From Herpetosiphon giganteus (GTDB taxonomy: Bacteria; Chloroflexota; Chloroflexia; Chloroflexales; Herpetosiphonaceae): 64,000 nt of DNA. The notes under the pieces were generated by a model that was not told the DNA's origin, ran no database searches, and saw nothing but the letters and a program-made list of their open reading frames with translations. This document shows positions 42,274 through 53,387 of the stretch, in pieces. The stretch is taken from positions 1 to 64,000 of the forward strand of contig NZ_JAFBCZ010000023.1 of the NCBI RefSeq assembly GCF_016907925.1, in the 5' to 3' direction. A program made the translations under genes and the position numbers. Position 1 is the first letter of the stretch. Each line of letters begins with the position of its first letter.

Positions 42274-43314
42274 ATGAAGATTGCAATTATTGGCACCGGT
42301 TGGGGTGCTCGTGTTCAGGTGCCAGCCTTTCGTTCGGCTGGGCTGAAAATCGTGGGTATCGCCGCCCAGAATTATGAAAAAACTCAGCGCGAAGCTGCCA
42401 ATTTAGAGGTTGAAGCTGTTGAAAACTGGCGCGATCTGCTGAGCAGCGATGCCGATTTGATTTCGATTGTGACTCCGCCTGGTACCCACTGCGAAATGAG
42501 CGTGGCCGCCTTGCAGGCTGGCAAGCATGTGTTGTGCGAAAAACCAACCGCGCTCAACCAACTTGAAGCGCAAACTATGCTCGAAGCGGCCCAAGCTCAT
42601 CCTGAGCAATTGAGTTTGATCGATCATGAATTGCGTTTTTTGCCAATTTTTCAAATGGCGCGGGCTTTGATTAACGATAATGCGATTGGTCAGATTCGCC
42701 ATGTCAATAGCAGCGTGATCTTCTCATCGCGCGCCGACCCACAACGACCTTGGAATTGGTGGAGCGATAAAGAGCAAGCTGGTGGCGCGTGGGGCGCAAT
42801 TGGCTCACATCAAATTGATATGCTGCGCTGGCTGTGTGGCGATTTTAGCTCGATTCGGGCAAGCTTGCACACCTTTGTTGGCGAACGTCCGCTTGATGAT
42901 CAGCTCTTGCCAGTTACCAGCGATGATTTTGCAACCGCCCAAGTGCGCTTGGTCAACGGCGGCTTTGCTTCAGTGATGATTAGCGGCGTGGCAGCGCTGA
43001 ATGAAAACGATCGCATGATTATTCACGGCGAACATGGGGCAATCAAAATTGAAGGTGCACGCTTGTGGCACGCCGAGCGCGATGGCGAATGGCAGGAGCG
43101 CACGCCCGCCCACACCGTGGCAATTCCCAGCGAGATCAGCGGTAACTTTCCGGTGGGAACGGTCTATCTTGGCCATGCCTTGAAGGCCTACAGCCGTGGC
43201 CAGCACGATGCCTTGGCCCAAGCAGCAACGTTTGCTGATGGCTTACTGACCCAAACCTTGCTCGATGCAGCCCATCGCTCCGACGAAAACGATGGCGGCT
43301 GGATTTCGATTTAG
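42274..43314 (+). CDS. Gfo/Idh/MocA family NAD(P)-dependent oxidoreductase
   Basis: A 346-aa oxidoreductase with the N-terminal Rossmann motif IAIIGTGWGARV (residues 3-14) and the family's second signature HVLCEKPTALN (EKP motif, catalytic Lys). A C-terminal alpha/beta domain has GGAWGAIGSHQIDMLRWLCGD, whose Asp/His residues are the usual general-acid site. The specific sugar or polyol is unknown. The start at 42274 follows GGGAGG; a much longer upstream open frame (from 42025) is just the antisense-like overlap of the preceding gene. Shares a bidirectional terminator with galT. Confidence 0.9.
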   Translation: MKIAIIGTGWGARVQVPAFRSAGLKIVGIAAQNYEKTQREAANLEVEAVENWRDLLSSDADLISIVTPPGTHCEMSVAALQAGKHVLCEKPTALNQLEAQTMLEAAQAHPEQLSLIDHELRFLPIFQMARALINDNAIGQIRHVNSSVIFSSRADPQRPWNWWSDKEQAGGAWGAIGSHQIDMLRWLCGDFSSIRASLHTFVGERPLDDQLLPVTSDDFATAQVRLVNGGFASVMISGVAALNENDRMIIHGEHGAIKIEGARLWHAERDGEWQERTPAHTVAIPSEISGNFPVGTVYLGHALKAYSRGQHDALAQAATFADGLLTQTLLDAAHRSDENDGGWISI

Positions 43315-43323
43315 CAATTAAAG

Positions 43324-43360
43324 AAAAAGCCGCGCTCTGCACAAGAGCGCGGCTTTTTTA
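43324..43360. terminator. Bidirectional terminator
   Basis: AGCCGCGCTCT (43328-43338) and AGAGCGCGGCT (43344-43354) form an 11-bp stem, flanked by A-rich and T6 tracts on opposite sides, between convergent genes. Confidence 0.9.
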
Positions 43361-43369
43361 GTTAATCGC

Positions 43370-45497
<2,128 letters not shown>

Positions 45498-45585
45498 CGC
45501 CCAATATCCTTGTCTAGTTGCGATTATTGATACCGTATAGGATACACGAGGCACAGGGCGCGCATGTGCAAAATTTGTAACGGGA

Positions 45586-46620
45586 TTATGCGTTTTGCAA
45601 CACGTCGGCAATAATGCTGGCCGCTTCGGCACATTGGTCGCGATTAACATCAACGTGGGTCACGGCGCGCAAACGGCCTTTGAATGGCACGATCAACACC
45701 CCAGCTTGACGTAAGCGTTCGGTCAATTGTTCAGGTGTAAAGCTGCTATCGCGTAAGCCAAACACAATAATGTTGGTTTGCACCGAAGCCAAATCTAGCT
45801 CGATTTGGGGCAATTGGCTTAGCGCTTCGGCCAACATTTTGGCATTCACATGGTCATCAATCAAGCGTTCGCGGCCCTCGTTGAGCGCAATCAAACCTGC
45901 TGCGGCAACCACGCCAACTTGGCGCATTCCGCCGCCCAGCATTTTTCGCCAGCGATGTACCTTTTTGATAAACTCCGCTGAGCCAGCCACCAGCGAGCCA
46001 ATTGGCGCACCCAAGCCCTTGGATAAGCAGAATTGCACGCTATCGACGTGCTGGGTAATGGCGCTTGCTGGCACGCCCAGCGCTACCGCCGCATTGAACA
46101 CCCGTGCACCATCCATATGCACTGGCAAGCCTTGGCTGCTGGCCCATTGGCACACGTTGGCCAAATACTCTAGTGAAAGCACCGTGCCACCACAGCGATT
46201 GTGGCTATTTTCCAAACACACCACGCCTGCTTGGGCTGCATGGGCATCGTAGGCAGGTCGCACTGCCAGATTCAGCGCCGCCAAATCTAGCTCCCCTTGG
46301 GCGTTGGTTGGAATGGGATGAAACACCAAGCCACCCAAGGCCGAAGCGCCGCCCGCCTCATAATGATAAATATGCGATTCGTCGCCAAGCAACAGTTCTT
46401 GCCCGCGCCCGGCATGGGCCAAAAGCGCCGCCAAATTGCCCATCGTGCCGCTTGGCACAAAGATCGCCGCCTCTTTGCCCACCACCTCGGCGGCATAGCG
46501 CTGCAATTGATTGACCGTTGGATCATCGCCAAACACATCGTCGCCAACTTCGGCATGATGCATGGCCTCACGCATGGCCAAACTGGGCTTGGTTACGGTA
46601 TCGCTGCGCAAATCGATCAT
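45586..46620 (-). CDS. ltaE: Low-specificity L-threonine aldolase
   Basis: A 344-aa PLP enzyme (fold type I, aminotransferase class V-like) that splits threonine into glycine and acetaldehyde. RSDTVTKPSLAMREAM at the N-terminus is diagnostic. PLP-site elements are VFVPSGTMGN, DESHIYHYEAGG, MDGARVFNA and the Schiff-base lysine at about 201 (SVQFCLSKGLGAPIGS). Start at 46620 from AAGGAG 6 nt upstream; a TTG two codons earlier is less likely. First gene of the ltaE - M24-like - galT operon. Confidence 0.93.
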   Translation of the reverse strand: MIDLRSDTVTKPSLAMREAMHHAEVGDDVFGDDPTVNQLQRYAAEVVGKEAAIFVPSGTMGNLAALLAHAGRGQELLLGDESHIYHYEAGGASALGGLVFHPIPTNAQGELDLAALNLAVRPAYDAHAAQAGVVCLENSHNRCGGTVLSLEYLANVCQWASSQGLPVHMDGARVFNAAVALGVPASAITQHVDSVQFCLSKGLGAPIGSLVAGSAEFIKKVHRWRKMLGGGMRQVGVVAAAGLIALNEGRERLIDDHVNAKMLAEALSQLPQIELDLASVQTNIIVFGLRDSSFTPEQLTERLRQAGVLIVPFKGRLRAVTHVDVNRDQCAEAASIIADVLQNA

Positions 46621-46818
46621 CGTCAACTCCTTAGAATGCTCACGCGGGTTGCGGCAAAATCACCAAATAATTATATCAAAAGCTTGCGGGAACAAATTGC
46701 ACGCCGCTGGCGTTGAGTATACAGAAACCAAATAAGCAATGCTTAGCCCAATCCGGAATGGTGCTGAACCCTGCTTAGAGCGTTTACTTAATTCACTTGC
46801 TACTATGAGGAATGGATA

Positions 46819-47553
46819 ATGAACACGCGAAATTCAATCATTGGTTGGTCATTGGCACTGTTGTTGATTGTTGGGTTTGGAATTGCCTCATTGGTGATTT
46901 TGCCCCGTGGCAGTGCTGCTCAAACCGATACCGAGAGCCGCAAACGGATTTCGGTTACTGGGCGCGGCGAAGTTAAAGTTACTCCCGACATTGCCTATGT
47001 GACGATTGGTGTGAACACCACCGCAGCAGATGCCAAAAGTGCTTTGAGCGATAACAACGCCAAAATGAATGCCTTGCTCGAACAATTGAAGGCCGCAGGC
47101 ATTGCCGAAGCCGATATTCAAACCACCAACTTGAACATCTCACCAAGCTACGATTACTCAGGCAACACGCCGGTGTTGAAGGGCTACGATGTGATCAACA
47201 GTGTGCGGGTCAAAGTTTCGGTTAGCGATGCTGGCGGCTTGTTGGATAAAGTAGTGGAAGTTGGTGCAAACAATATCTCAGGCTTGAGCTTCGATGTTGC
47301 TGACCCAGCTAAATCATTGGAAGCAGCTCGCCAAGCAGCAATCAAAGATGCTCAATTGCGCGCCGAACAATACGCTGCTGTGAGCAACGCCCAAGTTGGC
47401 GAAGTGTTGGTCATTAGCGAAACCGTTACCCCAGTAACCTATCCTGTTGCCTTTGAGCAATCACGCGATATGGCCGCTGGCAGTGGCGCGCCAATCCAAG
47501 CTGGCCAACAAAGCCAAGTTATCGAAGTTCAGGTTATCTTCGAACTCAAATAA
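46819..47553 (+). CDS. SIMPL domain (DUF541) secreted protein
   Basis: A 244-aa predicted periplasm-side protein with an N-terminal membrane helix or signal (about 8-30, WSLALLLIVGFGIASLVIL). The SIMPL/DUF541 domain follows: RISVTGRGEVKVTPDIAYVTIGV, NMNALLEQLKAAGIAEADIQTTNLNISPSY, ISGLSFDVADPAKSLEAARQAAIKDAQLRAEQYA. The family is poorly understood and has been linked to oxidative or envelope stress. Monocistronic, with a strong terminator after it. Confidence 0.88.
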   Translation: MNTRNSIIGWSLALLLIVGFGIASLVILPRGSAAQTDTESRKRISVTGRGEVKVTPDIAYVTIGVNTTAADAKSALSDNNAKMNALLEQLKAAGIAEADIQTTNLNISPSYDYSGNTPVLKGYDVINSVRVKVSVSDAGGLLDKVVEVGANNISGLSFDVADPAKSLEAARQAAIKDAQLRAEQYAAVSNAQVGEVLVISETVTPVTYPVAFEQSRDMAAGSGAPIQAGQQSQVIEVQVIFELK

Positions 47554-47580
47554 CGTAGTTTCAATGCTAGTTTGAAGGCT

Positions 47581-47618
47581 GGGCTTGCTCAAGGATTATG
47601 CTTGAGGAAGCCCTTTTT
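47581..47618 (+). terminator. Terminator after the SIMPL gene
   Basis: GGGCTTGCTCAAG (47581-47593) and CTTGAGGAAGCCC (47601-47613) form a 13-bp stem with one mismatch and a 7-nt loop, then T5. Confidence 0.9.
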
Positions 47619-47846
47619 GTTGTCTGAGGTGTCGGGTGTCAGGGGCTGGGGATCGGTTCTGTCCTTCGTGCGCTTCGAGGATCACATGTTTAACCCAGAG
47701 GCGCAGAGCGACCGAAGGATGAAGGATGAAGGATGAGGCTCTTGGCTTTGGGCTATTAGCTGGCGAGAAATCAATCTGATCAATCTGTGCCAATCTTTGG
47801 CTAAAAAATCTAACTTCGCGATCTTCGCGGTTACATCCTTTGTGGA
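47619..47846. repeat. Repeat spacer
   Basis: No gene. It has TCAGGGGCTGGGG units, CTTCGTG units (about 47662-47680), a CCCAGAGGCGCAGAG word (about 47693), GGATGAA heptamers (about 47714-47735), GGCTTTGGGCTATTAG arms, a CAATCTGTGCCAATC word and CTTCGCG units. Confidence 0.7.
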
Positions 47847-48203
47847 TTAAACTTGGCGAATCTCGATGAGTGGCGGATGCTCCAACGTGGCGTGGACTGT
47901 GCAATGCTGGGCCGCTCGCAACACCGCTGCCTGGCGTACTTCGGTTAATGCTGCTGGCAAACTGACCTCAATTGCATAGCGATCGATCCGGCGTGGCTCG
48001 CTGCCAAAACTCCAACGAATAATCAAGCTCGTGCCAGTCAAATCAAGCTCGGCGGTTTCTGCGTAGCGCTCCATCACGGCGGCAGTGCAGCCAACCAACG
48101 CCGCAGCCTGCAATTGCACCGGATTCAAATCGGCGGGATAGCCAAACGCCTGACCATCGAAGATTAAATCAAGTTGATTGGGTTGTGTAACAAAAATGCG
48201 CAT
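47847..48203 (-). CDS. OsmC/Ohr family protein
   Basis: A 118-aa OsmC-like peroxide-detoxification-type protein, on the short side. The family motif NPVQLQAAALVGCTAAVMERYAETAELDL (catalytic Cys in VGCTAA) and the second-cysteine segment AAQHCTVHATLEHPPLIEI are both present. It probably reduces organic hydroperoxides with two cysteines, though such stand-alone OsmC proteins vary in activity. It diverges from the lipoprotein gene at 48249 with 45 bp between. Its 3' end abuts a repeat spacer. Confidence 0.85.
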   Translation of the reverse strand: MRIFVTQPNQLDLIFDGQAFGYPADLNPVQLQAAALVGCTAAVMERYAETAELDLTGTSLIIRWSFGSEPRRIDRYAIEVSLPAALTEVRQAAVLRAAQHCTVHATLEHPPLIEIRQV

Positions 48204-48248
48204 ATTGTACCTTTGATCAAAATGGATTCAGATGTGTATGAGGGATGT

Positions 48249-49232
48249 ATGTCACGTATTCGTAGCTTAGCATTATTTGGGTTAATTGCTAGCTTGGCTG
48301 GTTGTGCGAACACGACCACCGAGCCAACCACCGCTCCAACCAATCAACCAACCAGCCAGCCGACCGCCACCCTTGCTGCCGTCGCGACACCGACAATCGG
48401 TGAGGTTGGGCCACGTTTGGTATTTGTGACCAATCAGCCGAACCAAATGACCATTATGTTGGCAGCGCTTGATGGGAGCGAAGCGAAACCACTCAATCCT
48501 GATTTTCCACGGGCAATGGACCCCGCGTTCTCGCCTGCTGGCAACGAATTGGCGTTTGCAGTGCAAGATAGCGATGGGTTCAACATTTATATTAGTTCCG
48601 TTGATGGCAGCAATTTAGTGCAAGTCACCAGCGAAGCGGGCGACGATCAAAGCCCAAGTTGGTCGCCTGACGGCCAGCAGTTGGTCTTTCAATCCAATCG
48701 TTCGGGCAACGATGAGATTTATCGCGTCAATCGCGATGGCAGTAATTTGTTGCAACTCACCAACGATCCAGCCCACGATGGCATGCCAAGTTGGTCGCCT
48801 GATGGCAGCGTGATTGCATTTAGTTCATCACGTGGATTTAGCGATGAAGAATCATCAGGCCGCGAATTATATGTGATTCAGCCTGATGGCCAAGCCTTGC
48901 AACAATTGACCAAAGCCCGGGGCCGCGCCCAAAATCCAAGTTGGTCGCCTGATAGCCAGCAACTGGTGTATGTGTTTTTTGAGAGCGCGATTGTGGGCGG
49001 CGATATTGCTGGCAACACAATTTATACTATCAAGCGGGATGGCAGTGAAGCCAAGTTACTCCAAGCCAATGCCTTCGATCCGCAGTGGCTTGATCAGCGG
49101 ATTGCCTTTACGACCTACGATGAGCAAACTTTTCATACTGCGCTGCGTATCCTAGACTTGAATACGCTACAAGTCAGCGTGCCGATTACAATGCCAGAAA
49201 TTGATCTGATGCAGCCAGTTTTCAATCGCTAA
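48249..49232 (+). CDS. TolB-like beta-propeller lipoprotein
   Basis: A 327-aa lipoprotein with lipobox LAGC (Cys 19), a Thr/Pro-rich linker (about 20-55) and five PD40/TolB-type repeats (FSPAGNELAFAVQDSDGFNIYI, PSWSPDGQQLVFQSNRSGNDEIYRVNRDGSNLLQLT, and further copies ending near 250). Probably a surface scaffold; ligand unknown. The start at 48249 is the in-frame ATG directly before the signal, with GAGGGATGT upstream; the frame is open further but overlaps the OsmC promoter. Confidence 0.85.
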   Translation: MSRIRSLALFGLIASLAGCANTTTEPTTAPTNQPTSQPTATLAAVATPTIGEVGPRLVFVTNQPNQMTIMLAALDGSEAKPLNPDFPRAMDPAFSPAGNELAFAVQDSDGFNIYISSVDGSNLVQVTSEAGDDQSPSWSPDGQQLVFQSNRSGNDEIYRVNRDGSNLLQLTNDPAHDGMPSWSPDGSVIAFSSSRGFSDEESSGRELYVIQPDGQALQQLTKARGRAQNPSWSPDSQQLVYVFFESAIVGGDIAGNTIYTIKRDGSEAKLLQANAFDPQWLDQRIAFTTYDEQTFHTALRILDLNTLQVSVPITMPEIDLMQPVFNR

Positions 49233-49260
49233 ACCTACTTTTGGGCGAAGGGAGTAGAAG

Positions 49261-49509
49261 ATGCACTTAACTCATTGTCCAAGCTGTCAATCCGACAAAC
49301 TTATTCCGAATGCAAGATTACATGAGATGAACAGCCCTTATAAGCAACTGATGGTGACGGTTTACAGCAAACCTGATGCCTTATTGCTGAAAAAACCAGT
49401 TGATACATGGGCAAAATGCGCTGTATGTGGCAATTGTGGCTATCTAATGCTCTATGCAGAAGATCCGCAAATACTGTGGGATGCCTATCAAGCACAGAAA
49501 AATAGTTAG
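49261..49509 (+). CDS. Small zinc-ribbon protein
   Basis: An 82-aa protein with two Cys pairs: C6-x2-C9 (HCPSCQSD) and C53/C56/C59 (KCAVCGNCGYLMLY), the arrangement of a zinc ribbon. The stretch between is strand-rich. Function unknown; such proteins often bind nucleic acid or ribosomes. It follows the TolB-like lipoprotein by 28 nt with GGGAG upstream, so likely the same transcript. Confidence 0.7.
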   Translation: MHLTHCPSCQSDKLIPNARLHEMNSPYKQLMVTVYSKPDALLLKKPVDTWAKCAVCGNCGYLMLYAEDPQILWDAYQAQKNS

Positions 49510-49519
49510 TTAATTTTAT

Positions 49520-49571
49520 CCACGAAGGACACGAAGAAACAATTACTTTGTGCTCTTCGTGTCCTTCGTGG
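49520..49571. terminator. 18-bp inverted CTTCGTG arms between convergent genes
   Basis: CCACGAAGGACACGAAGA (49520-49537) and TCTTCGTGTCCTTCGTGG (49554-49571) are perfect 18-bp inverted repeats with a 16-nt loop. The stem is long enough to act as a bidirectional terminator, though no T-run follows. It is a paired form of the same word found unpaired in many spacers. Confidence 0.6.
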
Positions 49572-49579
49572 CTCAACGG

Positions 49580-50620
49580 TTAGAGAATTAACATGGCATC
49601 GCCAAACGAGAAGAAGCGATATTCGCGTTCAACCGCCTCTGCATAGGCGTGCATAATCTGTTCGCGGCTGGCTAAGGCGCTTACCAAGAGCAATAAGGTT
49701 GATTTGGGCAGGTGGAAATTGGTAATTAAACTATTCACCACCCGATACTCATATGGCGGGTAGATGTAGATATTGCTCCAGCCCGAAGCTGGCTGAATTT
49801 CGCCAGCATCCAAATGTATCCCTTGGGCTTGCGCTACGGTTTCGACCACCCGCGTGCTGGTTGTGCCGACCGTGATAATTCGCCCGCCTGCGGCGCGAGT
49901 TGCGTTGATTGCTTGGGCGGTTTCTGCCGAAAGCTCATACCATTCGCTGTGAATTTGATGATCGAGCGCATTTTCGGTTTGCACAGGCCGAAACGTATCT
50001 AAGCCAACGTGCAGCGTAACGCTCGCCCAACCAACGCCTTGGGCTTTAACCTGCTCGATCAGCGCTGGTGTCCAGTGTAAGCCAGCGGTTGGGGCTGCTG
50101 CCGAGCCTGCTTGAGCGCTATACACCGTTTGATAACGCTCTGGATCGCTCAGCGGGGCCGTGATGTAGGGCGGGGTTGGCATTGAGCCAAGTTCTGGCAA
50201 ACGCTGATTAATTGGCTGATCAAAGCAGACAATCCGGCTGCCACTTTCGAGCAACGCTTCGACCACTGCTTCGGCCTGTGCGCCGCTATGGCCAGTCATG
50301 ATCAAGCGTGTGCCAATTGCAACTTTGCCTTTGATCAGCGCTTCCCAGCGTTGAGGATCGCGTTGTTTGAGCAGCAGCAACTCGGTTTTGCCACCGCTAG
50401 CTTTTTGGCCATACAAACGGGCTGGCAAGACGCGGCTATCGTTGGCAACCAACAGATCTCCAGGTCGCAAATAGCGCCCAATCTCATAAAAATGGCGGTG
50501 CTCAAGCTGGCCGGTGGCGCGATCGAGCACCAACAAGCGCGAGTGATCGCGTGGCTCAACCGGGGTTTGGGCGATCCGTTCTGGCGGTAAATGATAATCA
50601 AAATTGGCAATTGGTAGCAT
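49580..50620 (-). CDS. queA: S-adenosylmethionine:tRNA ribosyltransferase-isomerase (QueA)
   Basis: A 346-aa enzyme that transfers ribosyl from SAM onto preQ1-tRNA in queuosine synthesis. Signatures: FDYHLPPERIAQTPVEPRDHSRLLVL, FLRPGDLLVANDSRVLPARLYG (as YLRPGDLL), GSAAAPTAGLHWTPALIEQV, TLHVGLDTFRPV, HSEWYELS and ITNFHLPKSTLLLLVSAL. Full length. Its 5' side is odd: the transcript leader directly before the ATG is GGCTAT-type repeat, with no visible Shine-Dalgarno. No tgt, queF or other queuosine gene is nearby. Confidence 0.95.
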   Translation of the reverse strand: MLPIANFDYHLPPERIAQTPVEPRDHSRLLVLDRATGQLEHRHFYEIGRYLRPGDLLVANDSRVLPARLYGQKASGGKTELLLLKQRDPQRWEALIKGKVAIGTRLIMTGHSGAQAEAVVEALLESGSRIVCFDQPINQRLPELGSMPTPPYITAPLSDPERYQTVYSAQAGSAAAPTAGLHWTPALIEQVKAQGVGWASVTLHVGLDTFRPVQTENALDHQIHSEWYELSAETAQAINATRAAGGRIITVGTTSTRVVETVAQAQGIHLDAGEIQPASGWSNIYIYPPYEYRVVNSLITNFHLPKSTLLLLVSALASREQIMHAYAEAVEREYRFFSFGDAMLIL

Positions 50621-51180
50621 GATCGTAGGCTATAGGCTATGGGCAATAGGCTATAGATAAAGGGTTATCGTTCAGAATCCATAGCTTACCATAGAAATAA
50701 GGATGAAGGATGAAGTTAAGAACATAGAGCAAAGAACATAGAACATAAGAAGAAAGGATGAGGGATGAAGGAAAGTCAAAAAGCAAAAGTCAAAAGTCAG
50801 AACAGAGGGCAAAGAGCATAGAACATACGAAATGATGAAGGATGAGGGATGAAGTATGAAAGCAAAGTTCAGAAGTCAGAAGGCTAATCCTCAACATCTG
50901 CATCAAACAATGATCATTCGTGGAATTCGTGGAATCTGTGGCTAAAAATATTCTTCGTGTTCTTTGTGCTCTTCGTGGATCAATCGTTTAACGTAGCGGC
51001 GCAGAGCATGTTTGGCTATAGGCTATAGGCTATCGGAACGTTTAGTGGTATAACCCTAGTTCCAAAAGCTAAAAGCCAATAGCCACAAGCCAATAACCTC
51101 ATTCTCTTCGTGCTCTTTGTGCTCTTCGTGGATCAATCGCTCCTATGTTCTATGCTCTAGGCTCTATGCTCTTTGTTAAA
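50621..51180. repeat. Long repeat spacer between queA and prfA
   Basis: About 560 nt, no gene. In order: GGCTATA arms (50628-50660), GGATGAA heptamers (50700-50715), AACATAG/AGCAAAG heptamers (50718-50750), AGTCAAA/AGTCAGA heptamers (50770-50800), another AGCATAG run, GGATGAA again (50834-50855) and AGTCAGAAGG. A CTTCGTG run (50955-50980), an AACGTAGCGGCGCAGAG word, a GGCTAT-family palindrome (51013-51095), a second CTTCGTG run and a TATGCTC run follow, ending at the prfA promoter. Confidence 0.85.
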
Positions 51181-51187
51181 AGCAGTA

Positions 51188-51196
51188 TGCTATAAT
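51188..51196 (+). promoter_or_regulatory. Extended -10 promoter for prfA
   Basis: TGCTATAAT (51188-51196) is an extended -10 element directly downstream of the repeat array. No good -35 is seen, which fits extended -10 promoters. It would give a leader of about 35 nt before the ATG at 51238. Confidence 0.6.
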
Positions 51197-51237
51197 GACG
51201 CAGATACACCACCAAGATAAGGAATATCCATACAACT

Positions 51238-52335
51238 ATGGAACCAGAAATTTTAGCTCGTCTCGCTCGTGTCGAGGCGCGATATATCGAACTCAATGAT
51301 GAAATGACGCAGCCAGATGTGCTCAGCGACCATGTGCGCCTAACCACCTTGGCTCGCGAACAAACCGAACTTGGCGAATTGGTTGGCCGCTATCGTGAGT
51401 TTCTGCAGGCAGAAAAAGCGCTCGAAGAATCCAAAGCCATGCTGCGCGAGGAAAACGATCCTGAGTTGCGCGAAATGGCCCAAATGGACATCGAAGAACT
51501 ATCAGCCCGCATGGAAGCAATCGGGGCCGAAGTTCGCATTTTATTGTTGCCTCGCGACCCTAACGACGAAAAGAACGTGATCATCGAAATTCGCCAAGGC
51601 GAAGGTGGTGATGAAGCAGCCTTGTTTAGTGCCGATGTGTACCGCATGTACCAACGCTACGCTGAAACTCGGGGCTGGAAAACCGAACTTATGTCGTTGA
51701 GTGAAAACGGCATTGGCGGCTTCAAAGAAGTTATTTTTGAAGTACAAGGTCAAGGCGCGTGGAGCCGCCTCAAATACGAGGGTGGTGTGCATCGCGTTCA
51801 GCGCGTGCCTGCAACCGAAGCTCGGGGCCGTATTCACACCAGCACCATCACCGTGGCCGTTTTGCCAGAGGTTGAAGAAACTGCGGTTGAAATCAAGCAA
51901 GAAGATTATCGCATCGACGTGTATCGCTCAGGCGGTCACGGCGGCCAAGGCGTGAACACCACCGACTCGGCAGTGCGGATCGTCTACAAAGCCGGCACGC
52001 CAGATGAAATTGTGGTTGTTTGTCAAGATACTCGTTCGCAGATTAAGAATCGCGAAAGTGCCTTGAACGTGTTGCGCGCCCGCTTATATGCCCGTGAACA
52101 AGAAAAACGCCAAAAAGAGCTTGGCGAATCACGCTTGGCCCAAGTTGGCAGCGGCGAACGGGCCGAAAAAATGCGCACCTACAACTACCCACAAGACCGA
52201 ATTACCGATCATCGAATTGGCCAAAACATCTCTAACCTGCCTGTTGTGCTTGATGGCGCGCTAGATCGGTTGATCGACGCACTGGTTACTTACGACAACG
52301 CCGAACGGCTTAAGGCATTGGGTATGGGAGCCTAG
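51238..52335 (+). CDS. prfA: Peptide chain release factor 1
   Basis: A 365-aa release factor that reads UAA/UAG. The PxT anticodon-mimic motif is P191-A-T193 (RVQRVPATEARGRIHTSTI), the RF1 form. The catalytic GGQ is at 235-237 (SGGHGGQGVNTTDSAVR). Length and domains are normal. The adenosine deaminase gene starts 11 nt downstream, so they form an operon. A prmC (RF methyltransferase) gene is not adjacent, though it often is in other bacteria. Confidence 0.97.
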   Translation: MEPEILARLARVEARYIELNDEMTQPDVLSDHVRLTTLAREQTELGELVGRYREFLQAEKALEESKAMLREENDPELREMAQMDIEELSARMEAIGAEVRILLLPRDPNDEKNVIIEIRQGEGGDEAALFSADVYRMYQRYAETRGWKTELMSLSENGIGGFKEVIFEVQGQGAWSRLKYEGGVHRVQRVPATEARGRIHTSTITVAVLPEVEETAVEIKQEDYRIDVYRSGGHGGQGVNTTDSAVRIVYKAGTPDEIVVVCQDTRSQIKNRESALNVLRARLYAREQEKRQKELGESRLAQVGSGERAEKMRTYNYPQDRITDHRIGQNISNLPVVLDGALDRLIDALVTYDNAERLKALGMGA

Positions 52336-52346
52336 GAGTTTGTTGC

Positions 52347-53387
52347 ATGCACTCGCCGCTTGCTGAATTTATTCGACGCATGCCCAAATGTGAGCTTCAC
52401 GTTCACCTCGAAGGCTCAATTACCCCCAAAACGTTGTTGGAGCTAGCGACGAAAAATGCTATTAGCCTGCCTGCTAACGATTTGGCGGGCGTTGAGCGCA
52501 TGTTTCAATATGAACATTTCTTGGGCTTTTTAGATGTCTATCGCACCTGTGCCCGTTGTTTGATCCATGGCGAGGATTTTGAACGGGTTGCCTATGAGTT
52601 GGCCATCGATTTGGCCCAGCAACAGGTACGTTATGCAGAAGTCATGCTCTCGCCTGCTCAGCACATGCAGCGCAACATGGATTTCGATGAGATTCTTGGT
52701 GGTGTTGCTGCTGGTTTTGCCCGTGCTGAGCGCGAGACAGGCATTATTTGTCGGCCTGCCTTCGATTTTGGCCGCCAGTTTAGCCTTGATCAAGCGTTGC
52801 GAGCGGTCGAGTTGGCCCAAGCTGGCATGAAGTATGGCGTGGTGGCCTTTTCGATTGGCGGCGATGAGGCCAATTATCCACCTGAGCCATTTGTCGAAGT
52901 TTTTGCCTTGGCCAAAGCGGTGGGCCTACATGTGATGGCTCACGCTGGCGAGGTTGCCGGAGCCAATAGCGTGCGCGGGGCGGTTGAAATGCTCGGCGTG
53001 GATCGGATTGGCCATGGCTTTCGGGTGCTTGAAGATAGCGAATTGACCGAATTTTTGGCCCGCCGTGGTGATATAACCTTCGATGTCTGTCCGACCAGTA
53101 ATATTCGCACTGGTGTGGTTGCCTCGTTTGAGCAACACCCCCTGCGCCAGATGCTCGATGCTGGTTTGCCAATCACCCTCAACTCCGATGATCCGGTGTT
53201 GTTCAATACCAGTGTGACAGGCGAGTATTTGCTAGCCGCCGAACGCTTCGATTTTGCGCTTGCTGATATTTGCAAAGTTGCGCTCCAAAGCGCCAAAGCC
53301 TCGTTTTTGCCCGCCGAACAGCGCCAACAATTGCTGATTGAGTTTGAGCAGCAGCAAGCAACCTTGCGCCGCGAATTAGGGCTATAG
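52347..53387 (+). CDS. add: Adenosine deaminase
   Basis: A 346-aa zinc hydrolase deaminating adenosine to inosine. The HxH zinc pair is H18/H20 (MPKCELHVHLEGS). The middle has MAHAGEVAGANSVRGAVEMLGVDRIGHGFRVLED (His/Glu catalytic residues). The SDDP motif is in PITLNSDDPVLFNT. Adenine deaminase-like substrate shifts are possible in this family. It follows prfA by 11 nt with GGAG about 10 nt upstream. The stop codon TAG is embedded in a repeat array. Confidence 0.9.
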   Translation: MHSPLAEFIRRMPKCELHVHLEGSITPKTLLELATKNAISLPANDLAGVERMFQYEHFLGFLDVYRTCARCLIHGEDFERVAYELAIDLAQQQVRYAEVMLSPAQHMQRNMDFDEILGGVAAGFARAERETGIICRPAFDFGRQFSLDQALRAVELAQAGMKYGVVAFSIGGDEANYPPEPFVEVFALAKAVGLHVMAHAGEVAGANSVRGAVEMLGVDRIGHGFRVLEDSELTEFLARRGDITFDVCPTSNIRTGVVASFEQHPLRQMLDAGLPITLNSDDPVLFNTSVTGEYLLAAERFDFALADICKVALQSAKASFLPAEQRQQLLIEFEQQQATLRRELGL

